DNA of 64,000 nucleotides from an uncultured Clostridia bacterium (GTDB lineage: Bacteria; Bacillota; Clostridia; TANB77; CAG-508), in contig CAQIBN010000004.1 of assembly GCA_948805675.1 (NCBI GenBank), positions 74,569-138,568 of the forward strand. The letters are read 5' to 3'. The translations under genes were made by a program, and so were the position numbers. Below are positions 36,171-46,342 of this stretch, in pieces (the first letter of the stretch is position 1; the number at the start of each line of letters is the position of its first letter). The notes under the pieces were generated by a model. It was not told the origin of the DNA. It worked only from the letters and a program-made list of their open reading frames with translations, and searched no databases.

Positions 36171-37406
36171 AAGATTTTACAATAGTTGCTAAATATACAG
36201 CAAAAGAAATGTTAAAGAGAAAGTCGTTTTTAATATCTAATCTAATTATTATATTAATAATTATTGTAGGTTTTAATATTCCAAATATTATAAATAATAT
36301 AAAAGGAGATAATGGTGATGAATCTTTAAAAAATATACTAATAATAGATTCAAGTAATATATATGGACAAGCATTAGATGTTTTAAATCAACCAGAATAT
36401 AATAATAAATTTCAAATAATACACGAAAACGTCTCAAAAGAACAAATTAAAGATAAAATAGATAATAATGAAATAGAATCTGCAATAGTAATTTCATTAG
36501 AAAATGGAAATGTTAAACTAGATTATGTTGTAAATAGTTTGGGAATAGCAGGTTCGAATGAAGAGAGTGTTAATATTCTTGCTAACATATATAAGAATAT
36601 TAAACTTGCCAATATGGGACTTTCTGAAGAGAAAATAGCTGAATTTAACAATCCTATTATAACAACTGTAACAGAACTTAAAGAAGGTTCATCTGGTTCT
36701 ATGCTATTTGTAGCAATGATGCTTAGTTTAGTTTTATTTTATGCTATATATTTTTGTGCATATCAAGTATCAAGTTCTATTACAACAGAAAAAACTTCTA
36801 AGATAATGGAAACTTTAGTTACATCAACTACTCCAAGAACAATTGTACTTGGTAAAACTGCTGGAATTGGAGTTGTTCGGATTATTACAAGTTGTAACAA
36901 TTATAGTTGTAGCTTTTATATCATATAAAGCATTTTTACCAGAAGGAATGTTAGATGGAATAATAGACTTTTCAAAAATTACTCCAGGATTTATTGGAAT
37001 TACATTAATTTACTTTGTATTAGGATATATACTTTATGCATTTTTATATGCTTTAACTGGTTCTACTGTAAGTAAACCAGAAGACATAAATTCTGCAAAT
37101 AGTCCTGTTGCAATGCTTGCAGTAATAGGATTTTATTTAGCATATTTTTCTATGATGAATCCTACAAGTAATATAAATACATTTGCATCAATTTTCCCAT
37201 TTTCTTCAGCATTTAGTATGCCATTTAGGATAATAGGAAATACAGCAACAACTGGTCAAATAGTAATATCTATTGCTGTGATGGTTATAACAATATTACT
37301 TGTAGCTAAAATTGCAATAAAAATATATTCTTCAGCCATTTTACATTATGGTACAAAATTACAAATGAAAGATATATTGAAAATTTATAAAGACAAGAAC
37401 AATTAA
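36167..37406 (+). CDS. natB: ABC-2 permease, NatB type, one C-GGA +1 site
   Basis: 412 residues after recoding; the membrane part of a Na+/drug exporter. N-terminal helix (residues 20-42), a large extracellular loop, then six membrane helices. The plain frame stops at 36928. Skipping the C at in-frame CGG 36878-36880 gives KTAGIGVV-GLLQVVTIIVV, the family's conserved GK..GI...GLLQ segment, and the remaining five helices. Truncation there would remove most of the membrane domain. Family members sit with NatA exactly as here. Confidence 0.9.
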
Positions 37407-37596
37407 AGAAGGGAAAAAGAGAATTTGTATTTTGGGAATATCTTGTGTTTTTTGAATATTTAGAATGTAGAAGATTTTTATACATTAAATTAATAAAAGT
37501 ATGTGTTATTCAATTTTTATTTATATGTAAATCTTTTGCATTCTATATTCACTAAAAATATAGTTCTAGATACAAGCAACTTTAGGTAAGATTAAG

Positions 37597-38490
37597 GTGT
37601 TAGATGTTTTTATGAAATTAATTGTTGGTTTTTGTGTACTTATATTCTTAGGAATATTGTTTTGGATAAAACAAATAAATGGTTCAAGAATACCAATAAA
37701 AGTTATAAAAAGATGTAAAATAAAAAAATATAAATACAAAAAAAGAAAAGTTTATGTTATGAAAAATAGAAAAACTACTAAATCTAATTTAGTGATTTTA
37801 TATATTCATGGTGGTTCATATGTTGCTGGAATTATGAAGGAACATTGGCTATTTCTAAATAATATTTGTAAAGATATATCTAATTGTACAATTATTATTC
37901 CAGATTATCCATTACCACCAAAATATAATTATAAAGATGTTTTTTGTATGATGGAAGAATTATATAGTGAGATAATTAATAATGTAGATTCTGAAAAGCT
38001 TATAGTAATGGGAGATTCAGCAGGGGGAGGTTTATCACTTGCTTTAATGCAAAAAGTAGGCATAGATAATAAATTACAACCTGGAAAATTAATATTAATC
38101 TCTCCTTGGCTTGATATTAAAATGAAAAATTCAAAAATTGATGAGATTCAAAAAGTAGATAAGATTCTTAATAAAAATGCATTAAAATTAGCTGGGAATT
38201 TGTATTTGGGAAAGGGTAATATAGATAATTATTTAACAAGTCCAATTGATGGTCCATTAAATAAACTAAAGAATATTACTATTTATACAGGAACTTATGA
38301 TATTTTGAATCCAGATGTACATAAATTTGTAAAACGTTGTAAAAAAGAGAAATTACATATAAAAGTTAAACAAACAGAAAAAGCAGTACATGTTTGGATT
38401 TTAAGTAAAAATTATAAGTTATATCATTCAAAAGAAGATTATGATGAATTGATTTTTGAACTAAAAGAAAGGAAGAATAATGAAAGATAA
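37597..38490 (+). CDS. Alpha/beta hydrolase, HSL-type esterase
   Basis: 297 residues. N-terminal hydrophobic anchor (residues 1-22), then LYIHGGSYVAG (oxyanion HGG), GDSAGGGLSLAL with the nucleophile Ser, and C-terminal VHVW with the His. Asp likely in TYDILNPD. GTG 37597 is used as start; ATG 37612 is an alternative. Overlaps the acyltransferase gene by 11 bases, so it belongs to a three-gene operon with the acyltransferase and DUF6320. Confidence 0.87.
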   Translation: MLDVFMKLIVGFCVLIFLGILFWIKQINGSRIPIKVIKRCKIKKYKYKKRKVYVMKNRKTTKSNLVILYIHGGSYVAGIMKEHWLFLNNICKDISNCTIIIPDYPLPPKYNYKDVFCMMEELYSEIINNVDSEKLIVMGDSAGGGLSLALMQKVGIDNKLQPGKLILISPWLDIKMKNSKIDEIQKVDKILNKNALKLAGNLYLGKGNIDNYLTSPIDGPLNKLKNITIYTGTYDILNPDVHKFVKRCKKEKLHIKVKQTEKAVHVWILSKNYKLYHSKEDYDELIFELKERKNNER

Positions 38491-39770
38491 TAATAAAATT
38501 GTATGGAGAAAGCTTGATAATTCAGCGAAGCTATTTCCTAGTATTTCAAGTAGAAAATTTAGTACAGTTTTTAGAATATCTGGAGTATTAAAAGAAGAGG
38601 TGAAGCCCGATATTTTAGAGATATCTGTAAATAAGGCTTTAGAAAAGTTTATTTCATTTAAAGTAAAGTTAAGAAAAGGGTTGTTTTGGTACTATTTAGA
38701 ATCAAATAGAAAAAATCCCATAATAGAGGAAGAAAATAATTATCCATGTAAATATATAAATCCAAATACTAATAATAATTATCTTTTTAAAGTAACATAT
38801 TTTAGAAATAAAATTAATTTAGATGTATTTCATTCATTAACAGATGGAAATAGTGGAACACATTTTTTTAAAGAAATTATTTATAATTATATTGAAAATT
38901 CACATAAAGAAGAATTTAAAACAGATTATAGAAATAAAACTATAATTGTTAATAATACAGAAGATAGTTATTTAAAAAATTATAATAAACATTTAGGTAA
39001 AAGAGAAAAATCTAAAAAGGCATATGTTATTAAAGGAAGAAAATTGCCATTATTTGCAACAGGTGTAATTCATGGATATGTTGATTTGTCTAAATTAAAA
39101 GAAATTTGTAAAGAAAAGGATATTACAATAACTCGGATATCTAACATCTATTTTAATAAAAGCAATATATCAAGAAAATTATAAAAAATATCATGGTAAG
39201 AAACCAATAAAAGTATGTATACCTGTTAACTTAAAGAAATATTTTAAATCAACAACAATAAGTAACTTTTTTTCTTATATTACATTAGAAACAAATTTAA
39301 AAAATGAGAACTTTGAGGATTTTGACAAAATTATAGAATTTGTAAAAAAAGATTTTAAAAATAGATTAACAGAAGAAGAAATTACTAAAACTATGTCTGC
39401 TAATGTCAAATGGGGAAATAATATCTTTATTAAATTAATACCATTAATATTAAAAAACGTAATTTTGAAAATTAGTTATATGGAAATAAGAAAATATACT
39501 ACAACTACATTTTCAAATGTGGGTAGGGTAAGTGTTATACCAGAATATAAAAAATATATTGATAAATTTTTATTCTTATTAGCACCAGAACCAATAGAAA
39601 AAATAAAATGTTCTGCATGTTCTTATGAAAATAAATTAATTTTTACATTTACTTCAATATTAGAAGATACAAAAATAGAAAAGGCATTTTTTAAGCATTT
39701 ACAAGAGCAGGGGATAGATGTAGAAATACAAGGAAACTCTGTAAACATGTGGGATGTAAAAGATGTGTGA
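38480..39770 (+). CDS. Condensation-type acyltransferase (alcohol acetyltransferase-like), one C-GGA +1 site
   Basis: 429 residues after recoding, the full size of a condensation/alcohol O-acetyltransferase fold. Seen: WRKLDNSAKLFP at the start and the catalytic HSLTDGNSG (HxxxDG) near residue 131. The plain frame stops at 39184. Skipping the C at in-frame CGG 39134-39136 gives ITIT-GYLTSILIKAI and then VCIPVNLKKYF and FSYITLETNL, the second half of the fold. Overlaps both neighbours, so it is tightly coupled with the esterase and DUF6320. Confidence 0.85.
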
Positions 39771-40353
39771 TAAAGTAATGGGGGCAAGTATGATTTATCC
39801 TAAATTAATTAATGTAAAAAAAACAAATATAATTATGAAAATATTAGTATTAATTTCAGTTGGTATATCTTTTATATCAATTATTATAAATGAATTATGT
39901 ACTAGAGAATTTCAATGGTCATTTATTGTAATATTAGGGATTTTATATACTTGGATTACAACTTTGTATTCAATAAGAAAAAATGTAAATATAGCATCAC
40001 ATGTAGTTATTCAAACAATATGTATATCTGTTTTAGTAATATTATTAGATGTAATTATTGGATATAAAAAGTGGTCATTAGAACTTGCATTTCCAATTAT
40101 TATAGGAGTAGCAAATATAACTATTTTTGTATTAACAATTGTTAGCCATAAAAGATATTTTAAATATGCGATATATCAACTTTGTCTATTTGTAATAAGT
40201 ATGATACCAATTATATTGTTTTTTATACATATTACAGAAAAATGGATTCCTGTTACAATTTGCTCAGGTATAGCTGTAATTACTTTTATAAATACAATAT
40301 TTTTATGTGGTAAAGATTTGAAGCAAGAGCTGGAAAGGTTGTTTCATATTTAA
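39763..40353 (+). CDS. DUF6320-like membrane protein
   Basis: 196 residues, six hydrophobic segments, short loops, no catalytic motif seen. Overlaps the acyltransferase gene by 8 bases. The esterase, acyltransferase and small polytopic membrane protein form a unit seen in other Clostridia, suggesting ester or lipid modification at the membrane; the product is unknown. Confidence 0.65.
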   Translation: MCDKVMGASMIYPKLINVKKTNIIMKILVLISVGISFISIIINELCTREFQWSFIVILGILYTWITTLYSIRKNVNIASHVVIQTICISVLVILLDVIIGYKKWSLELAFPIIIGVANITIFVLTIVSHKRYFKYAIYQLCLFVISMIPIILFFIHITEKWIPVTICSGIAVITFINTIFLCGKDLKQELERLFHI

Positions 40354-40363
40354 AATTTTTAGA

Positions 40364-40412
40364 AATATGGATGTTTACAAATAAATAAATTTGTAAACAT
40401 CCATATATTTAT
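40364..40412. terminator. Bidirectional terminator between DUF6320 and coaD
   Basis: AATATGGATGTTTACAA / TTGTAAACATCCATATT perfect arms between convergent genes. Confidence 0.8.
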
Positions 40413-40414
40413 TA

Positions 40415-40891
40415 TTAGATACTGTTATGTACACAATCTAAAATATCTTTTGGTAAATATTTTGAAACATCTTTATTATGTTTGATTAGTTCAACAACCA
40501 TACTTGAGCTAATTGCTCCTAGTTTACCAGCTCTAATGTATATTGTATCCATTCCAGATACTTCTTCATTAATCATAGCAATACTTTCTTCATAATCATA
40601 ATCCATGCCATTTCTAATTCCTCTAATTAGAAATGTACAATTATATTTATTAGCTACATCAACAGAAAAGTTATCATATGTTATTATTTTAGCATTTGTA
40701 ATTTTTTCTGTTTTTAGTGTTTTTTCAATAGCTTTTTTTATTGTTTCTTGATTATAACGTCGTTTTTTATCAGAATTTATTCCAATACCAATTATTACTT
40801 CATCAAAAAGTTTACAAGAAGTTTTTACAACATGTAAATGACCATTAGTAAAAGGGTCAAAGCTTCCAGCATAAAATCCAATTCTTTTCAT
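40415..40891 (-). CDS. coaD: Phosphopantetheine adenylyltransferase
   Basis: Makes dephospho-CoA from 4'-phosphopantetheine and ATP. 158 residues. Seen: YAGSFDPFTNGHLHVV with the nucleotidyltransferase HxGH-type motif (NGHLH), FLIRGIRNGMDYDYE, and ISSSMVVELI in place of the family's ISSS. Start ATG 40891 on the complement; standalone gene. Confidence 0.95.
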   Translation of the reverse strand: MKRIGFYAGSFDPFTNGHLHVVKTSCKLFDEVIIGIGINSDKKRRYNQETIKKAIEKTLKTEKITNAKIITYDNFSVDVANKYNCTFLIRGIRNGMDYDYEESIAMINEEVSGMDTIYIRAGKLGAISSSMVVELIKHNKDVSKYLPKDILDCVHNSI

Positions 40892-41234
40892 AAAATCTTA
40901 CATTGTATAATAAAATTAAGTTTTAAATTTATTTTATTATAACAGCCTTTCTTAATTAATATTTTTATAGTACCATAGTATTATATAAAAGTATATAAAA
41001 ATAGCACAGAAGAATTAATGGTACTTATATAAGTACTATTAAACTGGTCTTAGATAGTGTTATATATTATTATAAAAAACAGCTTTTTAAGGCTATTTAG
41101 TTTGTTTAAGTTAAATATATTTGCTAAATTCAAAAAGTTTGTGACACACTATAAGCAAAAATAGAAACTAATGGCCAAAACTGTTTTTATTATAATAATA
41201 TCTAAGATTTACTCATAAGGTATAAAATTATTAA
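40892..41234. other. Intergenic, no gene seen
   Basis: AT-rich spacer between two minus-strand genes; no supported frame, a few weak inverted repeats only. Confidence 0.5.
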
Positions 41235-42836
41235 CTAGTAATAAATCATATAATCTATTTCTGGGAAGATACAATCTTTTTCTTGAATAGATTGTAGGAA
41301 GTCTTTGTCTATTTTATCATTTTTTATTTGCTCATATAGTTTTGTAAATCTTCCTATATGGTCTTTTATTCTTTTTCTTGCGTAATCAACCATAGTTCCA
41401 TTAGTTATAATAAATAACCAGTCACTACTTTGTGCCAAAAGCAGTTCTCTTGCACATTGATTTAAAGCAGATTTTTTTGTTTGCTCATTTTCGTTTGGGA
41501 ACATATGACATAATTCTACCATTCTATCACCAGCTACATGAAGATGTCTATGAACATAATCATTAGTTTGATTAAGCCAAACTTCACTGTAACCATTAGC
41601 ACCCCAACTAGAACGGCAAGGTGTACATTGTTGTATACAAGGAAATTTATCTATATATTCACCAGGTGTAATTAATTTAAAATTATTTTGGTCAAAATGA
41701 ATTTTCTTAAATAATATGTATAACCAATATGGACCTTCATACCACCAATGGCCATATAATTCAGCATCATAAGGACATAATATTATTGGAGGATTTTCCA
41801 TAAGAGGTGATAAATTATTAATTTGAGTAGTTCTACTATCTAAGAAATGACCAGCTTGTTTTTCAGCAGAGTCTTGTGCCCATTGCAAGTTATAATAGTC
41901 TTTATTTTCAGTTTTTCCAGTAATTCTGTGATATTTTATACCAGTATGAACTCTAGCACCATTTGAAGCTATATATGGTTTAATATATTCATAATCAGTT
42001 TCATAACCAATATCTCTATAAAATTCACGGTAATTAAAGTCGCCTGGGTAACCATTAATAGAACTCCATACTTGTCTTGATGATTCTATATCTCGTCCAA
42101 AACATGTTACTCCATTTGGTGAAACGATTGGTGCAAAAGTTCCATAAATAGGTGTAGGGTCTGCATATAAAATGCCATGTGATTCTGTAATAACATATTC
42201 TATACCAAATTCTTTTAAATATTTATCAGCTTCAGGAACATATCCACATTCAGGTAGCCAAATCCCTCGAGGATTTTTTCCAAAATATTTTTTATAAGTT
42301 TCAACACCAACTGCTATTTGAGCTTTAACTGTTTGAGGTGTAGTATATAAAATTGGAAAATATCCATGTGTTGCACCACATGTAATTATTTCTAAAACAC
42401 CAATATCTTGAAAATGTTTAAAAGCTTCAATAAGATTGCAATTATATACATCTTTAAAAAGATGTAGGTCATTAGAATAACGTTCTACATAATATTTAGA
42501 AAGGTTATTAACTCTTAGGTCATAAACAGTTCGTTTAACTTCTTTTTTTGCAAGTTCAATATGTTTTTTTAAGTATTTTATATATCTTTTTTGTAATAAT
42601 TTATTATCTAACATATTAAGTAAAGGGGGAGTAAGTGACATTGTTATTTTAAAGTCAACATTTTCATCTACTAATTTTTGAAAATTTGTAAGTAATGGAA
42701 TATATGTTTCAGAAATTGCTTCATATAACCATTGTTCTTCTAAATAATCTTCACTTTCTGGGTGATGAACAAATGGTAAATGTGCATGAAGTACAAAACT
42801 TACAAATCCTTTTGGATTATTCATATTAAATTTCAT
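41235..42836 (-). CDS. GH57 family 1,4-alpha-glucan branching enzyme-like protein
   Basis: 533 residues, DUF1957 type. Seen: LHAHLPFVHHPE at the start (catalytic His cluster), GVLEIITCGATHGYFPIL, GIWLPECGYVPEADKYL with the nucleophile Glu, and CPYDAELYGHWWYEGP with the acid Asp. This is the classic GH57 branching-enzyme layout. With GT4 and DUF4912 alongside it suggests glycogen-like polymer synthesis. No GH13 glgB is in the window. Confidence 0.9.
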   Translation of the reverse strand: MKFNMNNPKGFVSFVLHAHLPFVHHPESEDYLEEQWLYEAISETYIPLLTNFQKLVDENVDFKITMSLTPPLLNMLDNKLLQKRYIKYLKKHIELAKKEVKRTVYDLRVNNLSKYYVERYSNDLHLFKDVYNCNLIEAFKHFQDIGVLEIITCGATHGYFPILYTTPQTVKAQIAVGVETYKKYFGKNPRGIWLPECGYVPEADKYLKEFGIEYVITESHGILYADPTPIYGTFAPIVSPNGVTCFGRDIESSRQVWSSINGYPGDFNYREFYRDIGYETDYEYIKPYIASNGARVHTGIKYHRITGKTENKDYYNLQWAQDSAEKQAGHFLDSRTTQINNLSPLMENPPIILCPYDAELYGHWWYEGPYWLYILFKKIHFDQNNFKLITPGEYIDKFPCIQQCTPCRSSWGANGYSEVWLNQTNDYVHRHLHVAGDRMVELCHMFPNENEQTKKSALNQCARELLLAQSSDWLFIITNGTMVDYARKRIKDHIGRFTKLYEQIKNDKIDKDFLQSIQEKDCIFPEIDYMIYY

Positions 42837-43008
42837 TCCTTATATAAATATTTAGGTTTTTAAAAGGTTACCCATAAACCTTTATAAGTTTATCTCATAA
42901 AAAGAAAAAATAAAGAAAAATAAAATAGTTAATAAATATATAGAAATATAACTATATATTTATATTTTACATAATATGAAGTGCATTTTAGTATTAATAA
43001 AAATTAGA

Positions 43009-43060
43009 AAAAGTATGTTATTAATCATAAGGAAAGTATGATTAATAACATACTTTTTTG
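43009..43060 (-). terminator. Terminator after the DUF4912 gene
   Basis: Near-perfect arms of about 20 bases with T runs on both ends, directly downstream of DUF4912 on the minus strand. Confidence 0.75.
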
Positions 43061-43074
43061 TGTTATTTACTAAT

Positions 43075-44151
43075 TTATCTAAAAGAGGAAGATGGATTTC
43101 CAGAAGAAGGGTTGTTTAAATTGAAATATTTAATGTTTTCTTCTGGGTAAATTTTTTGATAAATATCATATATGTTGTAAATTTTTTCGATATTTTGAAT
43201 AAAAGATAAAGAAGCTATTTTCTTTCCTTCTATAATATTTGTTTTAACATTTCTAAAGTATACAGTATCTCCTAAACTATCAAATAAAATGTGGTCATTT
43301 GGAGCTTCCATTTTATTTGATGAAGTTATATAAATATAATTTTCAAAGGTTTGATTTATAGATTCATTATTTTTAATAAGTTTTCTACAAAGTTCAATAT
43401 TATAGATACATTTACTATCAGGAATATGAAGATACCAACTATTTGCAAAATCATTAATTTCTACTTCAAATGAATAATTATATGTTTCATTATGAATTAT
43501 TAGAAATGGTTTTGTTTCTTCGAAGAATTTTTCACCATATTCATTAATTAGATTTTGTTTATCTAAATCTGATATATCCCAATAAACAAATAAAGTAGTA
43601 GGTGTTTGGGATAAAACTTTTACAATTGTTTGATTATATCTATATGGTAAATCATAGTATTCTAAAACTTCTACTTTTCTTTTAGGTGTGCTAGATTTTG
43701 ACTTTGATGTACTTTTTTTAGTAGTAGAAGCTCTTTTAGAAGTAGTTTTTGTTTTTTTGTTAGAAGTAGACTTTGACAAATTAGTTTTTTCTGTATTAGT
43801 TGTAGTAGATTTCTTTTCAGATTTACTTTTTTTTGAACTAGAAACCTTTTTAGATTTACTAGATTCTTCAGAAGAAGTATTAGCCTTAGTTTTTGACCCG
43901 ATTTTTAATTTTGATTCTGATTCGTTTTTTATATCTATTTCTTGCTTTTGTATTTCTTCTAACTTTTTAGATGTTTTTTTAGGTTTATTATTAGAAGTAG
44001 TTTTAGTAGCTTTTTTTTGATTTTGCAATTTTTCTTGTTTACTATTTTTATTTGTAGAAACAGATTTTTTTATTTTTTCTGTTTGAAATTCATCTTTTTT
44101 TTCATTTTTAAATTCATTTAAACTTTCTTTTTCTTTTGGTTTTCTTGGCAT
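43075..44151 (-). CDS. DUF4912 protein with long Lys/Ser/Thr-rich N-terminal region
   Basis: 358 residues. ATG 44151 is chosen for its AAAGGAGG site; an ATG at 44178 lies upstream of it. Residues 1-160 are low complexity, nearly all Lys, Ser, Thr, Glu and Asn with repeated KTSK/KKST runs, probably disordered and nucleic-acid or polymer binding. The C-terminal 190 residues are DUF4912 (YDLPYRYNQTIVKVL, FVYWDISD, NSWYLHIP), a carbohydrate-binding-like fold found beside glucan genes. Divergent from the GT4 gene across a 185-base spacer. Confidence 0.82.
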   Translation of the reverse strand: MPRKPKEKESLNEFKNEKKDEFQTEKIKKSVSTNKNSKQEKLQNQKKATKTTSNNKPKKTSKKLEEIQKQEIDIKNESESKLKIGSKTKANTSSEESSKSKKVSSSKKSKSEKKSTTTNTEKTNLSKSTSNKKTKTTSKRASTTKKSTSKSKSSTPKRKVEVLEYYDLPYRYNQTIVKVLSQTPTTLFVYWDISDLDKQNLINEYGEKFFEETKPFLIIHNETYNYSFEVEINDFANSWYLHIPDSKCIYNIELCRKLIKNNESINQTFENYIYITSSNKMEAPNDHILFDSLGDTVYFRNVKTNIIEGKKIASLSFIQNIEKIYNIYDIYQKIYPEENIKYFNLNNPSSGNPSSSFR

Positions 44152-44336
44152 TTTTTCCTCCTTTGTAAAAACTCTCATTTTTCCATAAATATACTATAAC
44201 ATAATACAAAAAAAAACAATAGAAAAAATAAAAAATGTCTAAAAAAATATATTGACTTTTAAAAGAAATTTATATAGAATTATTTGTAGAAAAAAGGGAA
44301 AAACTAAAGAAAACCGAAAGGAGATAAAAGGGGCAA

Positions 44337-45630
44337 ATGAGAATTTTAATGTTAACATGGGAATACCCACCAAGAATAGTTGGGGGAATTGCAAGAGTAG
44401 TACATGATTTATCACATAAATTAGTAAAAGATGGTCATGAAGTAACTGTTGTAACATATAAAGATGGAGATTGTCCAGAATATGAAGATGATAAAGGTGT
44501 TAAAATCTATAGAGTAAATAATTATATGATAAGCCCTAATAATTTTATAGATTGGATTATGCAATTAAATTTTAATATGGTTGCAAAAGCTACAGAGATA
44601 ATTAATAAAGAGGGGAAATTTGATTGTATTCATGCCCATGATTGGCTTGTAGCATATTCTGCAAAAACATTAAAAAATTCTTATGAAATGCCAATTGTTT
44701 CTACAATACATGCTACAGAAGCTGGAAGAAATAGTGGAATACATGATGAAACTCAAAGATATATTAATGATACTGAATGGCTTCTTACTTATGAATCTAC
44801 AGAAGTAATAGTAAACAGTAATTATATGAAATGTGAACTACAAAGATTGTTTGGATTACCATTTGAAAAAATAAATGTAGTTCCAAATGGTATTAATTTA
44901 AACAATTTTTCTGGAATAGAAAAAGATTATGATTTTAGAAGACAATATGCAATGGATAATGAAAAAATAATACTTTATGTAGGAAGACTTGTATATGAAA
45001 AAGGAATACAAAATTTAATTTCTGCTATGCCTAAAATTTTGCAAGGCTACAATGATACAAAACTTGTAATTGCTGGTAAAGGTGGAATGATAGACGAACT
45101 AAGAGCTCGGGGCAAATAGTATGGGACTTGGAAATAAAGTATATTTTACAGGATACTTAAATTCAAAACAAGTACAAAAAATGTATAAATGTGCAGATAT
45201 TGCGGTTTTTCCAAGCACATATGAGCCATTTGGAATTGTAGCATTAGAAGCAATGCTTGCAGGAATTCCAACAGTAGTATCAGACATAGGTGGTCTAAAT
45301 GAAATTGTAACACATGGAGTAGATGGAATGAAAAGCTATGCAGGTAATCCAAATTCTATTGCAGATTCAGTTTTAACTTTATTATATGACCATCAATTAT
45401 GTGATAATATTTCAAAAAAAGCAAAGAATAAAGTTAAAGAGCAATTTAACTGGAATAAAATTGCACAAGATACACATTTCATTTATGAAAAGGCAATTTG
45501 TCAAACTATGGCAGAAAAACAGGCAAAAGAAATTGAACAAGAAAAAGCAAAAAAGACCAAAAGAGCTAAAAATACAGATAAAGAAATTACAAATTTATTA
45601 AGTTTTAAAAAGAAACATGCTTATGCATAA
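44337..45630 (+). CDS. GT4 glycosyltransferase (glycogen synthase-like), one C-GGG +1 site
   Basis: 430 residues after recoding, GT-B fold. N-terminal domain opens MRILMLTWEYPPRIVGGIARV (donor/acceptor loop), then DCIHAHDWLVAYSAK; the C-terminal domain has ILYVGRLVYEKGIQNLI and later YEPFGIVALEAMLAGIPTV with the E-x7-E retaining motif. The plain frame stops at 45119, three codons after CGG 45108-45110. Skipping the C gives DELRA-GANSMGLGNKVYFTGYL, joining the two halves. Probably elongates alpha-glucan chains with the GH57 enzyme encoded opposite. The C-terminal 30 residues are a Lys/Glu-rich coil. Confidence 0.92.
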
Positions 45631-45763
45631 AAGCTGTCAAAAGGAAGGAATAGGAGATTTTGACAATATAGCTTTGAATATTTAAAACAAACTAGAGCAT
45701 TTTTATAAAAAATAATGAATTAAAACTTTATTTATAATAATAAAGACAAGATGGAGGTTGTTT

Positions 45764-46102
45764 ATGAACATTGTATATGATACTGCTAATAAACTTGCTT
45801 ATGAAATTAAAGAGTCAAAAGAATATAAAGAGTATAAATTAGCAAGACAAAAGATAAATGAAAATCCACAATTAAAAGAAAAAATTGATGAATTTGAAAA
45901 AGTAAGATATGAAGCACAAGTTCTTTCAATAAAAGCAGGAGAAGAAGATAAAGATAAAATAAAAAAATTACAAGAATTATATGATATATTAGTTAAAAAT
46001 AGTGATATAAAACAATATTTCGATTTAGAAGTAAGATTTAATGTAATGATTGCAGATGTGAATAAAATTATTGCAGAATCAATAAAAGATGTATTAATTT
46101 AA
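45764..46102 (+). CDS. ylbF: YlbF/YmcA family protein
   Basis: 112 residues, all-helical. The family pattern is clear: NIVYDTANKLAYEIKESKEYKEYKLAR at the start, then NPQLKEKIDEFEKVRYEAQ. ATG 45764 follows TGGAGG; an in-frame TTG at 45758 is weaker. In Bacillus the YlbF-YmcA-YaaT complex tunes RNase Y activity, and it affects biofilm, competence and sporulation. Confidence 0.85.
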   Translation: MNIVYDTANKLAYEIKESKEYKEYKLARQKINENPQLKEKIDEFEKVRYEAQVLSIKAGEEDKDKIKKLQELYDILVKNSDIKQYFDLEVRFNVMIADVNKIIAESIKDVLI

Positions 46103-46342
46103 TGCCAAAAGTTGCCAGTAAGGGCAGGAATTTTAACAATATTTTAACATACTCTATAAGGTTTATAAATAAAATAAAACATTATTTTATTTGGCTTTAG
46201 TATAATAAAATTATATAAAATGAAATTTTATACTAAGCATAAAATACTTATAGATATAAATGCTAATGCTATGTAGATTAAAAAATTGTCAAAATATCCT
46301 GTCCTTTTTGATAAAAGCGAAAAAAGAAAAGAGGTTTTCGTT

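Noticed and set aside
43688..44020. Long open frame on the strand opposite the DUF4912 gene
   Set aside because: It mirrors the Lys/Ser/Thr-rich repeats, has no ribosome site, and codes for an implausible Leu/Asp/Val-rich peptide.
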